Assembly (NCBI GenBank): GCA_024760545.1
Contig: CP060501.1
Coordinates: 3,240,036-3,304,035 of the forward strand
Direction of reading: 5' to 3'
DNA from: Nitrospira sp.
GTDB taxonomy: Bacteria; Nitrospirota; Nitrospiria; Nitrospirales; Nitrospiraceae
Length of the DNA stretch: 64,000 nt
The first letter of the stretch is position 1; every line of letters begins with the position of its first letter. The notes under the pieces are model-generated. The model did no database searches. It had not been told where the DNA came from and saw nothing but the letters and a program-made list of their open reading frames with translations. The position numbers were made by a program, and so were the translations under genes. Of the stretch, positions 39,201 to 51,512 are shown piece after piece.

Positions 39201-40395
39201 AATCAAAGACGGAGATCCGGTGGTCGTGGGTCAGAAATTGGTTGAGTGGGACCCCTACTCTCTCACGATTTTGACCGAGGTTGGTGGAAGGGTCGCCTAC
39301 GGCGATATCGTCGAAGGTGTCACGATGAAAGACGAATTCGATGAAGTGACCGGCTTATCGCGCAAGGTGATCATCGAACATACCGGCCAGACTCTCCGTC
39401 CTCGTGTGTCGATCAAAGACGACAACGGCAAGACAGCGAAAGTGCCCGGCGGATCCAATGCCGTGGCGAGGTACTTGTTGCCGGTCGGAGCGCACATCTT
39501 CGTCGAGAAGGGCGCCACCGTGTATGCCGGGGACGTCCTGGCAAAGATTCCTCGTGAAACGACCAAGACGAAGGACATCACCGGCGGTCTTCCGCGTGTC
39601 GTCGAGCTCTTCGAGGCAAGGAAGCCGAAAGAACAGGCAGTCATCACTGAGATCGATGGAGAGGTTTCGTATGGCGGGTTCGTGAAAGGCCAGCGCAAAG
39701 TTCTTGTCGACAACAAGATGGGTGATGTGAAGGAATACTTTATTCCAAAGGGTAAGCACGTCAATGTCCACGAAGGTGATTGGGTGCGGGCCGGAGAGCC
39801 ATTGATGGATGGATCGGCGAATCCTCATGACATCCTCGATGTGCTCGGCCCCAACGAATTGCAGAAATACCTGGTGGACGAAGTACAGGATGTCTATCGA
39901 TTGCAAGGTGTTTCGATCAACGACAAACACATTGAGATTATCGTGAGACAAATGCTGCGCAAGGTGCGGGTTGAAGATCCGGGTGACACGCAATTCTTGC
40001 CGGGCAGCCAGGTCAGCAAGAGCCTGTTCGAAAAAGAAAACGAACGAGTGCTCACCAAGGATGGGAAGCCGGCTTTGGGCAAGCCTGTTTTGCTTGGGAT
40101 CACCAAGGCGGCATTGACAACCGACAGCTTTATTTCGGCGGCGTCTTTCCAGGAAACCACACGAGTCCTGACGGAAGCGGCGATCAATGGGCGTGAGGAT
40201 AATCTGTTGGGCCTGAAAGAAAACGTCATCGTCGGTCGATTAATTCCGGCTGGGTCCGGATTTGAAGAGTATCGCGATACGTTCGTGATCAGTGAAAAGC
40301 CTGAAACTGCAGCGGTAAGCGCCGCACCTGCGGCGGCCGCTGTGACATCTGATGCGCCTGTTCCAGCAGTGACGGGAGAGGCGACTCGGTCATAA
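36208..40395 (+). CDS. rpoC: DNA-directed RNA polymerase subunit beta'
   Basis: This 1395-residue catalytic subunit has an N-terminal zinc site [20 protein letters not shown], a lid/rudder region [12 protein letters not shown] and a catalytic loop [12 protein letters not shown] near residue 460 with the three Mg-binding Asp. The trigger-loop and second zinc regions include [19 protein letters not shown] and [16 protein letters not shown]. The C-terminal tail is Ala/Pro-rich. The start is the TTG at 36208: AGGAGGT ends 7 bases before it and the protein then begins [11 protein letters not shown]. An ATG-like start at 36166 would overlap no ribosome site and only adds unrelated residues. Confidence 0.97.
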   Translation: MEGVYTLFEKQRDSVSFDSMRIRIASPEKIRSWSYGEVKKPETINYRSFKPEKDGLFCAKIFGPTKDWECNCGKYKRMKHRGIVCDKCGVEVIQSKVRRERMGHIELAAPVAHIWFLKGVPSRIGTLLDMSLKQLEKILYFESYVCVDPGSTDLSEKELVPEDKLRTLISEFGSSGFKVGIGAEAIRDLLRKIDINALWDDLQVKAKASTSAAMKKKYAKRLKVLEAFRKSGNKPEWMIMDVIPVLPPELRPLVPLDGGRFATSDLNDLYRRVINRNNRLKRLMELKAPGVIIRNEMRMLQEAVDALFDNGRRGRAIRGPNKRPLKSLSDMLKGKQGRFRQNLLGKRVDYSGRTVIVVGPELRLHQCGLPKKMALELFKPFIFHKLEARGAATTIKSAKRLVEKERPEVWDVLDEVIREHPVLLNRAPTLHRLGIQAFDPVLVEGKAIRLHPLVCAAFNADFDGDQMAVHVPLSVEAQVEARVLMMSINNILSPANGKPIAVPSQDMVLGCYWLTKERLGARGEGKVFGSPEEVRIAFDAREVEEHARIKVRLAGAMVQTTVGRVLLSEILPQGLPFANANRLMTKKEMTKLIDAVYRQTGHRDTVEFLDKIKDIGFTYATKAGLSICIDNMHIPSKKEDFIGKAQREVNEIEKQYSEGLITNGERYNKVIDIWAHVTEQVANEMMKELGAGGDPGKAESFNPIFMMADSGARGSSQQIRQLGGMRGLMAKPSGEIIETPITANFREGLTVLQYFISTHGARKGLADTALKTANSGYLTRRLVDIAQDVIINEIDCGTRDGIIVSALVEGGEIIQPLEERVLGRLAAEDIRDPVTGEIIVSWNEEINEELTKSIVEAGVDRVKIRSVLTCQSPRGVCRACYGRDLARGRLVEKGEPVGVIAAQSIGEPGTQLTMRTFHIGGTASKVVEQTVLEAKHAGRIKFMSFDAKKNADIHNSGIAVRNKEGEWVVMNRNTKIAIVDDSGREREKYPVVYGAKIKIKDGDPVVVGQKLVEWDPYSLTILTEVGGRVAYGDIVEGVTMKDEFDEVTGLSRKVIIEHTGQTLRPRVSIKDDNGKTAKVPGGSNAVARYLLPVGAHIFVEKGATVYAGDVLAKIPRETTKTKDITGGLPRVVELFEARKPKEQAVITEIDGEVSYGGFVKGQRKVLVDNKMGDVKEYFIPKGKHVNVHEGDWVRAGEPLMDGSANPHDILDVLGPNELQKYLVDEVQDVYRLQGVSINDKHIEIIVRQMLRKVRVEDPGDTQFLPGSQVSKSLFEKENERVLTKDGKPALGKPVLLGITKAALTTDSFISAASFQETTRVLTEAAINGREDNLLGLKENVIVGRLIPAGSGFEEYRDTFVISEKPETAAVSAAPAAAAVTSDAPVPAVTGEATRS

Positions 40396-40418
40396 TGAGG
40401 CCGGGAAATCCCGACCAC

Positions 40419-40447
40419 TTGACAGGATGTAGTTGCCTCATTATAAT
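40419..40447 (+). promoter_or_regulatory. Perfect-consensus sigma-70 promoter before the str genes
   Basis: TTGACA (40419-40424), 17 bases and TATAAT (40442-40447) match the consensus at all twelve positions. It lies 60 bases before rpsL and immediately after rpoC, so rpsL-rpsG-fusA-tuf and probably the S10 genes have a strong promoter of their own inside the long block. Confidence 0.85.
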
Positions 40448-40506
40448 CCTGCGGCTTTGCTCTTGACGGCTGGTGGTTTTGTGTTTCTCGAGAGGGTCTA
40501 AACGCG

Positions 40507-40878
40507 ATGCCGACGATCAATCAGCTAGTTCGAAAAGGCCGGATGTTTGTGAAGGCGAAGACGAAGAGTCCGGCCCTGAAGTCCTGTCCACAAAAGAGAG
40601 GCGTTTGTCTTCGCGTCTACACGACGACGCCAAAGAAGCCGAATTCAGCCTTGCGGAAGGTTGCGCGTGTGCGTCTCACAAACGGCATGGAAGTGACAAC
40701 CTATATCCCAGGTGTTGGACACAATCTCCAAGAGCACTCGATCGTGCTTGTGCGTGGAGGGCGTGTCAAAGACCTTCCGGGCGTTCGGTATCACCTGGTT
40801 CGTGGTGCCCTGGATGCCGTGGGAGTGGCCGATCGAAAGCAGAGTCGTTCAAAGTACGGGGCGAAACGGCCAAAGTAG
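40507..40878 (+). CDS. rpsL: 30S ribosomal protein S12
   Basis: This 123-residue protein at the decoding centre has [25 protein letters not shown] and [13 protein letters not shown], which carry the Lys residues (near 43 and 88) whose mutation gives streptomycin resistance; both are the sensitive form. The gene follows the consensus promoter at 40419-40447 and starts the str cluster. Confidence 0.98.
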   Translation: MPTINQLVRKGRMFVKAKTKSPALKSCPQKRGVCLRVYTTTPKKPNSALRKVARVRLTNGMEVTTYIPGVGHNLQEHSIVLVRGGRVKDLPGVRYHLVRGALDAVGVADRKQSRSKYGAKRPK

Positions 40879-40922
40879 GGTAATTGTTTAGGTGGTTCTA
40901 ACTCGGATTGAAATAGGTCAAC

Positions 40923-41393
40923 ATGCCACGCAGTAGATTTTTAGGTCAACGTGAAGTGCTTCCCGATGTGCGGTATCGAGATAAGTTGGTGGGGAAGTTT
41001 ATCAATACGCTGATGAGCAGCGGGAAAAAGAGTACGACTGAACGAATATGCTACGGAGCCTTCGACGTTATTCAAGAGAAGACCGGCGGCGATCCGCTTA
41101 AGGTATTTAAGGCGGCTGTGGACAATGTGAAGCCGATCGTTGAGGTCAAGTCTCGCCGGGTGGGAGGTGCCTCCTATCAGGTTCCGGTCGAAATCAGGCC
41201 GGCACGCCGGGTATCGTTGGCGTTGCGTTGGTTGTCGCAATTTGCCCGTACGCGCGGTGGTAAGAGCATGCGCGAAAAGCTCGCAGCCGAACTGATGGAT
41301 GCGTCGAACAATACCGGGGCTGCGGTCAAGAAGCGGGAAGACGTGCATCGGATGGCAGAGGCGAATAAAGCGTTCGCCCATTATCGCTGGTAA
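40923..41393 (+). CDS. rpsG: 30S ribosomal protein S7
   Basis: This 156-residue primary assembly protein of the 30S head has the motifs [46 protein letters not shown] and NKAFAHYRW at the C-terminus. It is 44 bases after rpsL. In E. coli S7 regulates this operon by binding the rpsL-rpsG spacer; no such structure was resolved here. Confidence 0.98.
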   Translation: MPRSRFLGQREVLPDVRYRDKLVGKFINTLMSSGKKSTTERICYGAFDVIQEKTGGDPLKVFKAAVDNVKPIVEVKSRRVGGASYQVPVEIRPARRVSLALRWLSQFARTRGGKSMREKLAAELMDASNNTGAAVKKREDVHRMAEANKAFAHYRW

Positions 41394-41509
41394 CGTCATT
41401 CTGTGCTGCAGTTGAGCCGCGTGCTGCGATCCGCAGACCTGGATGCTCCTCCATCGCAGCAACGTGATCCGGCTCGATCTGCAGCACAAGTGTTTTTAGA
41501 GGAGTTGAA

Positions 41510-43579
41510 GTGGCTCGTCAGACATCATTAGAGCGTACGAGAAATATCGGCATCATGGCTCATATTGATGCAGGGAAGACTACGACCACTGAGCGGATCC
41601 TCTACTATACGGGCATGACGCATAAAATGGGCGAGGTCCACGAAGGCGCCGCAACCATGGATTGGATGGAGCAGGAACGAGAGCGTGGTATCACCATTAC
41701 CGCTGCTGCTACCACCTGTTTCTGGCGTGACCATCGCATCAATATCATCGATACTCCGGGACACGTGGATTTTACGATTGAAGTGGAGCGTTCACTGCGG
41801 GTGCTTGACGGCGCCGTAGCGGCATTCGATTCGGTGCAGGGAGTTGAGCCGCAGTCTGAGACGGTATGGCGTCAGGCGGATAAGTATCACGTACCCCGCA
41901 TTGCCTTCATGAATAAGATGGATCGGGTGGGGGCAGATTTTTACGGCAGTGTCCAATCTATTATCGACCGTCTGGGGGCAAAACCGGTTCCGATTCAAAT
42001 CCCGATCGGCCGTGAGGCGGAGTTTCGAGGATCCATCGATCTAGTCAGGATGAAGGGGTACTTCTACGACGATGAGACCTTGGGTGCGAAGTACAAGGTC
42101 GATGAGATTCCTCAAGAACTCCTTGCTCAGGCCAAAGAGTACCGCGAGAAGATGATCGACGCAGTCGCAGAATTCGATGACCAGGTGATGGAAAAATATC
42201 TGAATGGTCATTCGTTGACGGAAGAAGAAGTCATGCGTGCGATCCGAGCCGGGGCCATTTCGATGAAAATTACCCCCGTGCTCTGTGGATCGGCCTTCAA
42301 AAACAAAGGCGTCCAGCAGCTCCTCGATGGTGTCGTCGACTATTTGCCATCGCCGCTCGATATTCCTCCTGTTATGGGAATAGAGCCGAACACCGGCAAG
42401 GAAGTAGAGCGGAAATCTGATGACGGTGAGCCCTTTGCAGCCTTGGCGTTCAAGATCATGTCTGATCCGTTTGCGGGTCAGTTGACCTATTTTCGTGTCT
42501 ATTCCGGGATGCTCAAGACGGGTACGCCGGTACTGAATGTCACAAAGGGGACTAAGGATCGGATCGGGCGTCTCCTGAAGATGCATGCCAATAAGCGGGA
42601 AGATATCGACGAAGTCCACGCGGGGGATATCGTCGCAGCGGTAGGGCTTAAAGGAGCCACCACTGGAGATACGTTGGCTGATGAGAAGCAGCCGGTGTTG
42701 CTTGAGGTGATGAAATTTCCTGAACCGGTCATTGCAATGGCGATTGAACCGAAGACCAAACAGGATCAGGAGAAGATGGGTTTTGCGCTCCAGAAATTGT
42801 CGCAGGAAGACCCCTCCTTCCGCGTACGGACGGATGAAGAAACGGCACAAACGATCATTGCCGGAATGGGGGAGTTGCATCTCGAGATTATCGTCGACCG
42901 AATGTTGCGTGAATTCAAAGTTGAAGCAAACGTCGGAAAGCCTGAGGTGGCGTTCAGGGAAACGATTCGACGGAAAGCTGAGGCTGAATCCAAATACATT
43001 AAGCAGACCGGTGGCCGTGGGCAATATGGTCATGTCGTGTTGACGGTCGAACCGTCGGATCCGGGTAAGGGGTTAGAGTTCGTCAACAAGGTTGTGGGAG
43101 GAGCGATTCCTAAAGAATATATCCCCGCCATTGAAAAAGGTGTGAAGGAACGGATGGAGACAGGGGTCGTTGCGGGTTATCCTCTTCGAGACGTCAAAGT
43201 GACCGTCATTGACGGGTCATACCATGACGTCGATTCAAATGAAATGGCGTTCAAGATCGCCGGATCGATGGGCTTTGCTGATGCCTGTAAAAAAGCTGAT
43301 CCTGTCTTGCTCGAACCGATTATGAAGGTTGAGGTCTTGGTTCCTCAGGAGTTCATGGGCGATGTCATCGGCAATCTCAACGGGCGGAGGGGCAAGGTGC
43401 AGGGTATGAAGGTTCGAGCTGGCGCCCAAGCGATTGAAGCTGCCGTGCCTTTGATGGAGATGTTCGGTTACGCGACTGACTTGCGATCTCGAACGCAAGG
43501 CCGCGCAACCTACAGTATGGAGTTTGATCGGTACGATCAGGTGCCGAAGAATATTGCGGAAGCCATCATCAAGAAATAG
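41510..43579 (+). CDS. fusA: Elongation factor G
   Basis: This 689-residue translocase GTPase has G1 [19 protein letters not shown], switch [15 protein letters not shown]3 DTPGHVDF and G4 NKMDR, followed by domains II-V ([11 protein letters not shown]-like [63 protein letters not shown]). Translation starts at GTG 41510 after TAGAGGAG. It is the third gene of the str cluster, followed by the second tuf. Confidence 0.98.
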   Translation: MARQTSLERTRNIGIMAHIDAGKTTTTERILYYTGMTHKMGEVHEGAATMDWMEQERERGITITAAATTCFWRDHRINIIDTPGHVDFTIEVERSLRVLDGAVAAFDSVQGVEPQSETVWRQADKYHVPRIAFMNKMDRVGADFYGSVQSIIDRLGAKPVPIQIPIGREAEFRGSIDLVRMKGYFYDDETLGAKYKVDEIPQELLAQAKEYREKMIDAVAEFDDQVMEKYLNGHSLTEEEVMRAIRAGAISMKITPVLCGSAFKNKGVQQLLDGVVDYLPSPLDIPPVMGIEPNTGKEVERKSDDGEPFAALAFKIMSDPFAGQLTYFRVYSGMLKTGTPVLNVTKGTKDRIGRLLKMHANKREDIDEVHAGDIVAAVGLKGATTGDTLADEKQPVLLEVMKFPEPVIAMAIEPKTKQDQEKMGFALQKLSQEDPSFRVRTDEETAQTIIAGMGELHLEIIVDRMLREFKVEANVGKPEVAFRETIRRKAEAESKYIKQTGGRGQYGHVVLTVEPSDPGKGLEFVNKVVGGAIPKEYIPAIEKGVKERMETGVVAGYPLRDVKVTVIDGSYHDVDSNEMAFKIAGSMGFADACKKADPVLLEPIMKVEVLVPQEFMGDVIGNLNGRRGKVQGMKVRAGAQAIEAAVPLMEMFGYATDLRSRTQGRATYSMEFDRYDQVPKNIAEAIIKK

Positions 43580-43597
43580 CGGGTGGTGAATCAGGGG

Positions 43598-44824
<1,227 letters not shown>

Positions 44825-44852
44825 TGCCGGTTGGTAGCTGAGGAGTAATGAA

Positions 44853-45164
44853 GTGAAAGTTGATCAGCGGATCAGAATCAGGTTGCGAGGATTTGACTAC
44901 CGTGTGCTGGATCAATCGGTCAGCGAAATTGTCGAAACCGTTCGACGCAGTGGAGCCAAGGTGGTCGGTCCGATCCCGCTTCCCACACGGATTGAGAAGA
45001 TTACGGTTCAGCGATCGACGCATGCCGACAAGAAGTCTCGCGAGCAGTTTGAAATGCGCACACACAAGCGATTGCTCGATATTATGGAGCCCACGCCCGA
45101 GACGATGGATTCGCTGATGAAGCTTAATCTCGCTGCGGGAGTGGATGTAGAGATCAAGTTATGA
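44853..45164 (+). CDS. rpsJ: 30S ribosomal protein S10
   Basis: This 103-residue protein of the 30S head also acts as NusE in antitermination and NusG coupling. Family motifs are [34 protein letters not shown] and [23 protein letters not shown]. Translation starts at GTG 44853 after GAGGAG; the nearby ATG at 44848 is followed by a stop after two codons. It is the first gene of the S10 operon. Confidence 0.97.
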   Translation: MKVDQRIRIRLRGFDYRVLDQSVSEIVETVRRSGAKVVGPIPLPTRIEKITVQRSTHADKKSREQFEMRTHKRLLDIMEPTPETMDSLMKLNLAAGVDVEIKL

Positions 45165-45226
45165 ACCTCGAGTGCTAGGCCCTGAGTGGTAGGGCTCTGC
45201 ACTCAGGACATCATGCTCAGTATTGG

Positions 45227-45853
45227 ATGATTATGACGAACGGACTGATCGGGAAAAAGCTAGGGATGACACAGGTTTTCGATGAGAGTCGTTTGACGCC
45301 GGTAACGGTGATCGAGGCGGGTCCATGTCGAGTGGTGACCGTCAAGACGAAGGAACGGGATCAGTACGAAGCAGTTCAGCTTTCTTTCGGTGAAGTCAAA
45401 GAGCGCAAGCTCTCCAAGCCGGAGCTTGGCCATCTGAAGAAAAATCAAGCCTCGCCCAGCCGTATCTTGCGTGAGTTTAAAAAGGACGGCGACCCGACGG
45501 TCGGCCAATTGGTCACGGTCGAAATGTTTAAGAAGGGTGATTGGGTCGACGTGATCGGCATATCGAAAGGCAAGGGGTTTCAGGGTGTCGTCAAGCGACA
45601 TCACTATGCGGGTGGGCCTGAGTCCCACGGATCCATGTTTCATCGGGCTCCTGGTTCTATCGGCGCAAGTTCATTTCCTTCTCGCGTGTGGAAGGGGAAG
45701 ACGCTGCCAGGTCATATGGGGTCGGAGCGAGTCACGGTTCATCGATTGAAGGTCATCGAGTCGCGATCTAATGAAAATCTCCTATTTGTCCGCGGCGCGG
45801 TTCCCGGTGCCACCAATGGGATCGTGGTCGTGAGGAAGTCCAAGAAGAGCTAG
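45227..45853 (+). CDS. rplC: 50S ribosomal protein L3
   Basis: This 208-residue protein reaches the peptidyl-transferase centre. Typical blocks are [70 protein letters not shown] and VVRKSKK. Start codons at 45227 and 45233 are both ATG in frame and no clear ribosome site separates them. It follows rpsJ by 62 bases. Confidence 0.97.
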   Translation: MIMTNGLIGKKLGMTQVFDESRLTPVTVIEAGPCRVVTVKTKERDQYEAVQLSFGEVKERKLSKPELGHLKKNQASPSRILREFKKDGDPTVGQLVTVEMFKKGDWVDVIGISKGKGFQGVVKRHHYAGGPESHGSMFHRAPGSIGASSFPSRVWKGKTLPGHMGSERVTVHRLKVIESRSNENLLFVRGAVPGATNGIVVVRKSKKS

Positions 45854-45854
45854 T

Positions 45855-46478
45855 ATGCCTACTATCGATTTGGTCGATCTGCAAAGAAAAAAGGTGGGAA
45901 CGGTCGAGCTGTCGCCGCAAGTGTTCGGCTGTGAACCGCGTGTTGCGCTGGTGCATGAAGCGGTCATCATGCAACGAGCCTGTGAGCGCAGGGGGACCGC
46001 GTCCACCTTGCGCCGAGGTGAAGTAAGCGGGTCTGGGAAAAAGCCGTGGAAGCAAAAGCATACCGGACGCGCACGGGCTGGATCGCTTCGTTCTCCGGTC
46101 TGGCGTCATGGGGGTAGTGTGTTTGGACCGAAGCCGAGAAGTTACGCCTATTCGATGCCGAAGAAAAAGTACCGCGCTGCGCTTCAGAGCGCGTTGTCCG
46201 CCAAAGTGGTGGAGAACAAGTTGTTTGTCGTGTCGGATCTTTCTCTGCAACAGCCCAGAACCAAGGTGCTGGCTCAAGCGTTGAAGCAATTTAGTGGGGG
46301 TGATCACGCGCTGGTCATTGTGGGGAAGGGGCACCCGGAAATCGTGCAGGCTGCCGGAAATTTGGCCGCTGTTAAGGTGCTCAGCGCGAATGAGTTGAAT
46401 GTGTACGACGTTGTTCGTGCGGGAGTGATCCTGATCTCTGAGCAGGAGCTTGGCCCCGTGAGCGAGGTCTGGTCATGA
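45855..46478 (+). CDS. rplD: 50S ribosomal protein L4
   Basis: This 207-residue protein lines the peptide exit tunnel. It has the extended loop GTASTLRRGEVSGSGKKPWKQKHTGRARAGSLRSPVWRHGG and the conserved GPKPRSYAYSMPKK. In E. coli L4 autoregulates the S10 operon. The ATG lies one base after the rplC stop codon, and the gene overlaps rplW by 4 bases. Confidence 0.97.
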   Translation: MPTIDLVDLQRKKVGTVELSPQVFGCEPRVALVHEAVIMQRACERRGTASTLRRGEVSGSGKKPWKQKHTGRARAGSLRSPVWRHGGSVFGPKPRSYAYSMPKKKYRAALQSALSAKVVENKLFVVSDLSLQQPRTKVLAQALKQFSGGDHALVIVGKGHPEIVQAAGNLAAVKVLSANELNVYDVVRAGVILISEQELGPVSEVWS

Positions 46479-46768
46479 AGATCGACATGCACAGAATTTT
46501 GATTCAGCCGCTCTTGACGGAGAAAATTACGGGGCTTCGCGAAAAGTCCAATACGGTGGGTTTCGTGGTTCATCCTGATGCGAATCGCGTTCAGGTCAAG
46601 CAAGCGGTAGAGGCGCTCCTCAAGGTTAAGGTCGACAAGGTCAACCTTATGAATGTCCGTGGAAAGGTTAAGCGCCTCGGTCGGTTTTCAGGCAGACGTT
46701 CTGATTGGAAGAAGGCGTTCGTCACGCTCAAAGAGGGTGAGAAGCTGGAGATGTACGAAAGCGCTTAA
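46475..46768 (+). CDS. rplW: 50S ribosomal protein L23
   Basis: This 97-residue protein sits at the tunnel exit, the docking site of SRP and trigger factor. Motifs seen are ILIQPLLTEKITGLREKSNTVGFVVHPDANRVQVKQAVEALLKVKV and a C-terminal basic strand. The start overlaps the rplD stop (ATGA), implying coupled translation. Confidence 0.97.
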   Translation: MKIDMHRILIQPLLTEKITGLREKSNTVGFVVHPDANRVQVKQAVEALLKVKVDKVNLMNVRGKVKRLGRFSGRRSDWKKAFVTLKEGEKLEMYESA

Positions 46769-46821
46769 GTAGACGAGGGCATCGTCTCTACTTGTTGAGG
46801 TCTGGAAGGTAGGAGCAGCAC

Positions 46822-47664
46822 ATGGGGTTAAAGGTATATCGTCCAACGTCTCCAGGCCGTCGCGGCATGACGGCTGTGGTGACCGAGGAGCTGACCAATA
46901 AGAAGCCGGAAAAGTCGTTGACTTCTTTTCATGTGCGGAGTGGTGGGCGGAACAACGATGGTCGGATGACCATCCGTTTTCGCGGGGGTGGACATAAGCG
47001 TCTGTATCGGACGATTGATTTTCATCGTGACAAAATCGGGATTCCGGCAAAGGTTGAAGCCATTGAATACGATCCGAATCGATCTGCAAGGATCGCCCTC
47101 TTGAAATATCGAGATGGAGAGAGGCGGTATATTTTGGCTCCGGTCGGACTGAGCGTGAATGATGAAGTCCAATCGGGACCTCAGGCGGAGATTCGACCGG
47201 GCAATGCGCTCCCGTTGGTCAATATGCCGCTCGGCACGACCATTCATAATCTTGAGCTAAAGGTCGGCAAAGGGGGGCAGTTGATCCGAAGTGCGGGTGG
47301 GTCTGCGCAAGTCATGGGGCGTGATGGTGACTATGTGCAGGTACGACTGAAGTCCGGAGAGATGCGGCGCATCTTGGGCGTCTGTATGGCGACGGTTGGG
47401 CAAGTTGGCAACGTCGATCATGAAAACGTCAGCGTTGGGAAGGCGGGGCGAAGTCGGTGGAAGGGGAAGCGGCCGCACGTGCGAGGGGTGGTGATGAATC
47501 CTGTCGACCATCCTCACGGAGGTGGGGAAGGAAAATCAGGGCAAGGAAACCCGCACCCCGTCTCTCCATGGGGCCTTCCGACGAAAGGCTATAAGACCAG
47601 GCAGAATAAGAAGACAGACAAGTTCATTATTGCTCGACGTAAGTCAGGGGTGCGCAATGCCTAG
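46822..47664 (+). CDS. rplB: 50S ribosomal protein L2
   Basis: This 280-residue protein is needed for subunit joining and peptidyl-transferase assembly. It has [55 protein letters not shown] and [19 protein letters not shown]; the latter contains the functionally important His. It begins [13 protein letters not shown] and overlaps rpsS by 8 bases. Confidence 0.98.
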   Translation: MGLKVYRPTSPGRRGMTAVVTEELTNKKPEKSLTSFHVRSGGRNNDGRMTIRFRGGGHKRLYRTIDFHRDKIGIPAKVEAIEYDPNRSARIALLKYRDGERRYILAPVGLSVNDEVQSGPQAEIRPGNALPLVNMPLGTTIHNLELKVGKGGQLIRSAGGSAQVMGRDGDYVQVRLKSGEMRRILGVCMATVGQVGNVDHENVSVGKAGRSRWKGKRPHVRGVVMNPVDHPHGGGEGKSGQGNPHPVSPWGLPTKGYKTRQNKKTDKFIIARRKSGVRNA

Positions 47665-47944
47665 ATCGGTAAGCAAGGGGGCTTTTGTCGACGGCCATCT
47701 TCTCAAGAAAGTTGAGCAGATGAATCAGACGAAGGATCGCAAGTTGATCAAGACATGGTCTCGGCGATCGACGGTTGTCCCCGACATGATCGGCCATACC
47801 TTCGCAGTTCATAACGGGAAGAAATTCATCCCAGTGTTTGTGACTGAGAATATGGTTGGTCATAAACTTGGCGAGTTCGCTCCGACTCGGTTTTTCAAAG
47901 GGCATGGACAAGCCAAGACAGAAAAAGCTGTCGCCCTGAAGTGA
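47657..47944 (+). CDS. rpsS: 30S ribosomal protein S19
   Basis: This 95-residue protein of the 30S head, with S13, contacts the A-site finger of the 50S subunit. It starts [19 protein letters not shown] and has [29 protein letters not shown] and [14 protein letters not shown]. The ATG at 47657 lies inside the last codons of rplB (8-base overlap). Confidence 0.97.
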   Translation: MPRSVSKGAFVDGHLLKKVEQMNQTKDRKLIKTWSRRSTVVPDMIGHTFAVHNGKKFIPVFVTENMVGHKLGEFAPTRFFKGHGQAKTEKAVALK

Positions 47945-48032
47945 AGGACAGACGGTCGTGGTTCGCCGTCAAATCTGGTGCAAAGCGTAGTTTGTTGCTC
48001 ACGGAGAGTTGACCGGTAATAGGGTTGTGAAG

Positions 48033-48389
48033 ATGACTGAAGCACATGCAGTTCTCAGGTTTGTTCGCGTGGCGCCGCGTAAAGCCAAACCGGTGATCGA
48101 TATGATTCGCGGGAGGCAGGTGCCGATGGCGTTAGCCATCCTCAAGCACACTCCCCGGCATGCGGCGCGAGTGGTGGAAAAACTCGTCCGTTCCGCTGTG
48201 GCAAATGCCGAACTGAAGGAAATGGGCGACAGTGAATCCATGGTGATCTCCAAAGCCTTTGTCGATTGCGGCCCAACGTACAAGCGTGTGCGTGCTCGCT
48301 CGATGGGGCGAGCCAATGCGATTCAGAAGCGTACCAGTCATATTACCGTCGTGGTGACGGCGCCGGAAATTCGGGGTAACAAGAAGTAG
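48033..48389 (+). CDS. rplV: 50S ribosomal protein L22
   Basis: L22 forms part of the exit tunnel constriction. The protein has about 118 residues. Typical segments are [44 protein letters not shown] and a beta hairpin [31 protein letters not shown] 48033 matches the family N-terminus; TTG 48009 and GTG 48027 are in-frame alternatives, and the ribosome site is weak for all three. Confidence 0.95.
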   Translation: MTEAHAVLRFVRVAPRKAKPVIDMIRGRQVPMALAILKHTPRHAARVVEKLVRSAVANAELKEMGDSESMVISKAFVDCGPTYKRVRARSMGRANAIQKRTSHITVVVTAPEIRGNKK

Positions 48390-48420
48390 GTCGATCTTCC
48401 TTTATTGAGGCATACAACGC

Positions 48421-49089
48421 ATGGGTCAAAAAACACATCCAATCGGTTATCGCCTGGGCTACAACTATACGTGGAGCTCTCGTTGGTACGCAGGGAAAGA
48501 TTATGCCAAGCTGCTCCATCAGGACGTCAAGATTCGCAAAATGGTCAAGGCCCGGCTGTATCATGCCGGGGTGGCAAAGGTTGAAATTGAACGGTCCGGA
48601 GATCAGACCAGAGTCATCATTCATACGGCTCGGCCCGGTATCATCATTGGCCGTAAGGGAGCCGAAGTCGATAAGTTGAAGGCCGATCTGGAAAAACAGT
48701 ACGGGGGGCAGGTTTACATTACGGTCAAGGAAATCAAAAAGCCCGAGCTTGATGCCCAGCTTGTCAGTGAAAATGTCGCCACACAGCTTGAGAAGCGGGT
48801 TGCGTTTCGTCGAGCTATGAAGCGTAGTGTCCAATCTGCTCTAAGACTTGGCGCTCAGGGTATCAAGATCATGGTGGCGGGGCGGTTGGGCGGTGCGGAA
48901 ATCGCGCGGACGGAGTGGTATCGAGAAGGGCGTGTGCCGTTGCATACTCTCCGCGCAGAAATAGATTATGGTTTTGCTGAAGCGCACACGACCATGGGGC
49001 AGATCGGGGTGAAGACCTGGATTTACAAAGGAGAACTTCTTCCGGTTCAGCCTATGAAAGCGGAGTCCTTAGAGCGACGGTTTGGGTGA
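48421..49089 (+). CDS. rpsC: 30S ribosomal protein S3
   Basis: This 222-residue protein at the mRNA entry tunnel is part of the ribosomal helicase. It starts [22 protein letters not shown]. The KH domain has [17 protein letters not shown] (GxxG loop GRKG). The C-terminal half includes [55 protein letters not shown]. Confidence 0.98.
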   Translation: MGQKTHPIGYRLGYNYTWSSRWYAGKDYAKLLHQDVKIRKMVKARLYHAGVAKVEIERSGDQTRVIIHTARPGIIIGRKGAEVDKLKADLEKQYGGQVYITVKEIKKPELDAQLVSENVATQLEKRVAFRRAMKRSVQSALRLGAQGIKIMVAGRLGGAEIARTEWYREGRVPLHTLRAEIDYGFAEAHTTMGQIGVKTWIYKGELLPVQPMKAESLERRFG

Positions 49090-49101
49090 GGAGATCGAAC
49101 T

Positions 49102-49518
49102 GTGTTAGCGCCTAAGAAAGTCAAATTCAGAAAGATGCAAAAAGGCCGGATGACCGGGAAGGCCTATCGTGGTGGACAGATTACGCTGGGAGAGTTCGGT
49201 CTTAAGGCATTGGAGCCGGGATGGGTCACCAGCCGACAAATTGAGGCTGCTCGTATTGCGATTACTCGCTATGTGAAGCGAGGTGGCCAGGTGTGGACGC
49301 GTATTTTCCCGGATAAACCGATTACGAAAAAGCCGGCCGAGACTCGAATGGGCAAAGGAAAAGGGAACCCTGAATACTGGGTTGCCGTCGTAAAGCCGGG
49401 CAGGATTCTCTATGAGATGGACGGAGTGACACCGGAAACCGCTCGAGAGGCGTTTCGGCTGGCGTCTCACAAATTGCCTATTGCAACGAAGTTGGTTGTT
49501 CGCGGTGAATTTGGATAA
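49102..49518 (+). CDS. rplP: 50S ribosomal protein L16
   Basis: This 138-residue protein is required for A-site tRNA placement. Family signature regions are [47 protein letters not shown] and [30 protein letters not shown]. Translation starts at GTG 49102 preceded by GAGGAG, 12 bases after rpsC. Confidence 0.97.
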   Translation: MLAPKKVKFRKMQKGRMTGKAYRGGQITLGEFGLKALEPGWVTSRQIEAARIAITRYVKRGGQVWTRIFPDKPITKKPAETRMGKGKGNPEYWVAVVKPGRILYEMDGVTPETAREAFRLASHKLPIATKLVVRGEFG

Positions 49519-49548
49519 GTTCTTGCCGGTGGAAAGAGGAGCGGGCAT

Positions 49549-49764
49549 ATGGCGTTGGACGTCAAAGAATTGAGTGGTATGGCGGTGGATGAACTTGCGG
49601 AGAAAGAGAAGCAGCTTGTGCAAGAGCTGTTCAATCTGCGCTTCCAGTTCGGCACCGGGCGTCTCGAAAACCCTATGCAGATTCGGAAAACGAAGCGAGA
49701 TATTGCGCGGGTGAAGACCGTTCTCCAGCAGGTGAAGGGTCGAACAAAAGGACCTAAAAGGTAA
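49549..49764 (+). CDS. rpmC: 50S ribosomal protein L29
   Basis: This small 71-residue helical protein is near the tunnel exit. ELSGMAVDELAEKEKQLVQELFNLRFQFGTGRLENPMQIRKTKRDIARVKTVL is the family pattern. AGAGGAG precedes the ATG. It is followed by rpsQ after 8 bases. Confidence 0.95.
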   Translation: MALDVKELSGMAVDELAEKEKQLVQELFNLRFQFGTGRLENPMQIRKTKRDIARVKTVLQQVKGRTKGPKR

Positions 49765-49772
49765 AGGACATT

Positions 49773-50039
49773 ATGTCTGAGGTGGCAAAGCGACGTCATT
49801 GGTATGGCGATGTCGTCAGTAACAAAATGCAAAAGACCGTCGTCGTCGTCGTTTCACGGTCAGTCGTTCATCCGGTCTACAAGAAGGTTCTTAGGCGGGT
49901 GACGAGATTAAAGGCTCATGATGAAAGTGGGATGTGTAAAGTGGGAGACCGGGTCAAGCTCGTTCAGACCAGACCTCTGAGTAAAGAAAAGAATTGGCGC
50001 GTCGTCCAGGTCATGGAAAAAGGACAGCCTGAAAAGTAG
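49773..50039 (+). CDS. rpsQ: 30S ribosomal protein S17
   Basis: This 88-residue OB-fold protein is a primary binder of 16S rRNA. Segments seen are GDVVSNKMQKTVVVVVSRSVVHPVYKKVLRRVTRLKAHDE, CKVGDRVKLVQTRPLSKEKNWRVVQVME. Its stop is 51 bases from rplN, the largest gap in this part of the operon. Confidence 0.97.
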   Translation: MSEVAKRRHWYGDVVSNKMQKTVVVVVSRSVVHPVYKKVLRRVTRLKAHDESGMCKVGDRVKLVQTRPLSKEKNWRVVQVMEKGQPEK

Positions 50040-50090
50040 CCGAGGTCATTCTCCAGCTCATCAGCTTTCGATGCTCGTAGGAACATATCG

Positions 50091-50459
50091 ATGATTCAGA
50101 ACTATACGTATATGGATGTGGCCGATAACTCCGGCGCGAAGCAGGCCATGTGTTTTCATGTCTTTGGGGGGACCAGACGGCGCTACGCATCGCTGGGCGA
50201 TGTCGTGGTGGTGGCTGTTAAGGAGGCTATCCCTCAAGCGAGTGTGAAGAAGGGGGATGTGAGCCGAGCGGTCATCGTCAGAACGACGAAAGAAGTTCGA
50301 CGCGAGGATGGATCTTACATCAAGTTCGATCGAAACGCGTGCGTCTTGATCAATAAAGAGGGAGAACCGATTGGGACGCGTATCTTCGGTCCCGTTGCTC
50401 GCGAACTCCGCTGGAAGAAATTCATGAAGATCATTTCTTTGGCACCTGAAGTCTTGTAG
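50091..50459 (+). CDS. rplN: 50S ribosomal protein L14
   Basis: This 122-residue protein contributes to inter-subunit bridges B5 and B8. [75 protein letters not shown] and [12 protein letters not shown] are classical L14 blocks. It starts the spc part of the block. Confidence 0.98.
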   Translation: MIQNYTYMDVADNSGAKQAMCFHVFGGTRRRYASLGDVVVVAVKEAIPQASVKKGDVSRAVIVRTTKEVRREDGSYIKFDRNACVLINKEGEPIGTRIFGPVARELRWKKFMKIISLAPEVL

Positions 50460-50482
50460 GGGCAGAACGAACGAGGGGCGTT

Positions 50483-50812
50483 GTGGAAGTACTCCGAAAC
50501 AGCAGAATTCGAAAAGGGGATACGGTTGTCGTGGTTTCCGGCCGTGAACGAGGCAAGACCGGGAAAGTTTTGTCAGTGGATCGCGGTGCCGGCAAGGTCG
50601 TCGTCGAAAAGCTGAATATTGTCAAACGACATACAAAACCGAATCAGAAGGTCAAGCAGGGGGGCATATTGGAGCGAGAAGCGCCACTTCAGATTTCCAA
50701 TGTGATGTTTCTCTGCCCAGTCACGCAAAAGCCCACTCGGCTCGGGGTTCGCATATCAGAGGATGGGCGACGCGTGCGCTTCAGCAAAAAATCAAACGAG
50801 ACCGTGGAATAG
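50483..50812 (+). CDS. rplX: 50S ribosomal protein L24
   Basis: This 109-residue assembly initiator protein has a KOW domain: [46 protein letters not shown], then [20 protein letters not shown]. Translation starts at GTG 50483 after GAGGGGC. The next gene starts 8 bases downstream. Confidence 0.96.
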   Translation: MEVLRNSRIRKGDTVVVVSGRERGKTGKVLSVDRGAGKVVVEKLNIVKRHTKPNQKVKQGGILEREAPLQISNVMFLCPVTQKPTRLGVRISEDGRRVRFSKKSNETVE

Positions 50813-50820
50813 GTTAGGGA

Positions 50821-51468
50821 ATGGCAAAGGAATCGAAAAACCGACCCAGCAAACCATCTGAACGAAAGTCCTCAAAGAAGGAAAGTCCGGCGCAGCAACT
50901 GGACCAGGGGAGCGAGGAGTCCAAGTTTCGGCCGAGACTTCGTGACAGGTATGAGCAACAGGTGATACCGGCACTCATGAAGGAGTTCGGCTACAAGAAT
51001 GTGATGCAGGTTCCCAAGCTCGAACGCGTGGTCCTGAATGTGGGCATGGGTGAGGCGATTCAGAATGTCAAGCTCTTGGAGAGTGCGGTGACTGAATTGG
51101 GGATGATCACGGGGCAAAAGCCGGTGGTCACGAAGGCCAAAAAGGCCATCGCCGGATTCAAGCTCAGGCAAGGGTTGCCCATCGGTGCTAAGGTGACGCT
51201 CCGTAGCCGACGGATGTATGAGTTTTTCGATCGATTGGTCTCGTTAGCGCTTCCTCGTATCCGTGACTTCCGCGGTGTCTCTCCAAAGGCATTCGATGGT
51301 CGCGGGAATTATACGCTGGGGTTGAAGGAGCAGCTCATCTTCCCGGAAATCAAGTACGACGAAGTTGCATCCATTCACGGTATGGACATTACGGTCGTTA
51401 CCACGGCCAAGACGAACGACGAAGGGAAAGCTCTTTTAAAGCACCTCGGAATGCCGTTCCGCGTATGA
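50821..51468 (+). CDS. rplE: 50S ribosomal protein L5 with N-terminal extension
   Basis: This 5S-rRNA-binding protein of the central protuberance has 215 residues against about 180 for the family. Residues 1-38 are a Lys/Ser-rich extension ([18 protein letters not shown]); standard L5 then starts [43 protein letters not shown]. Later blocks [33 protein letters not shown] and [24 protein letters not shown] are normal. GGTTAGGGA precedes the first ATG and the next in-frame ATG is too far inside, so the extension appears genuine. Confidence 0.96.
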   Translation: MAKESKNRPSKPSERKSSKKESPAQQLDQGSEESKFRPRLRDRYEQQVIPALMKEFGYKNVMQVPKLERVVLNVGMGEAIQNVKLLESAVTELGMITGQKPVVTKAKKAIAGFKLRQGLPIGAKVTLRSRRMYEFFDRLVSLALPRIRDFRGVSPKAFDGRGNYTLGLKEQLIFPEIKYDEVASIHGMDITVVTTAKTNDEGKALLKHLGMPFRV

Positions 51469-51512
51469 GAATGGCATAAGCCGACGGTCGCGGCCGGATG
51501 GAAGGAGTGTTT

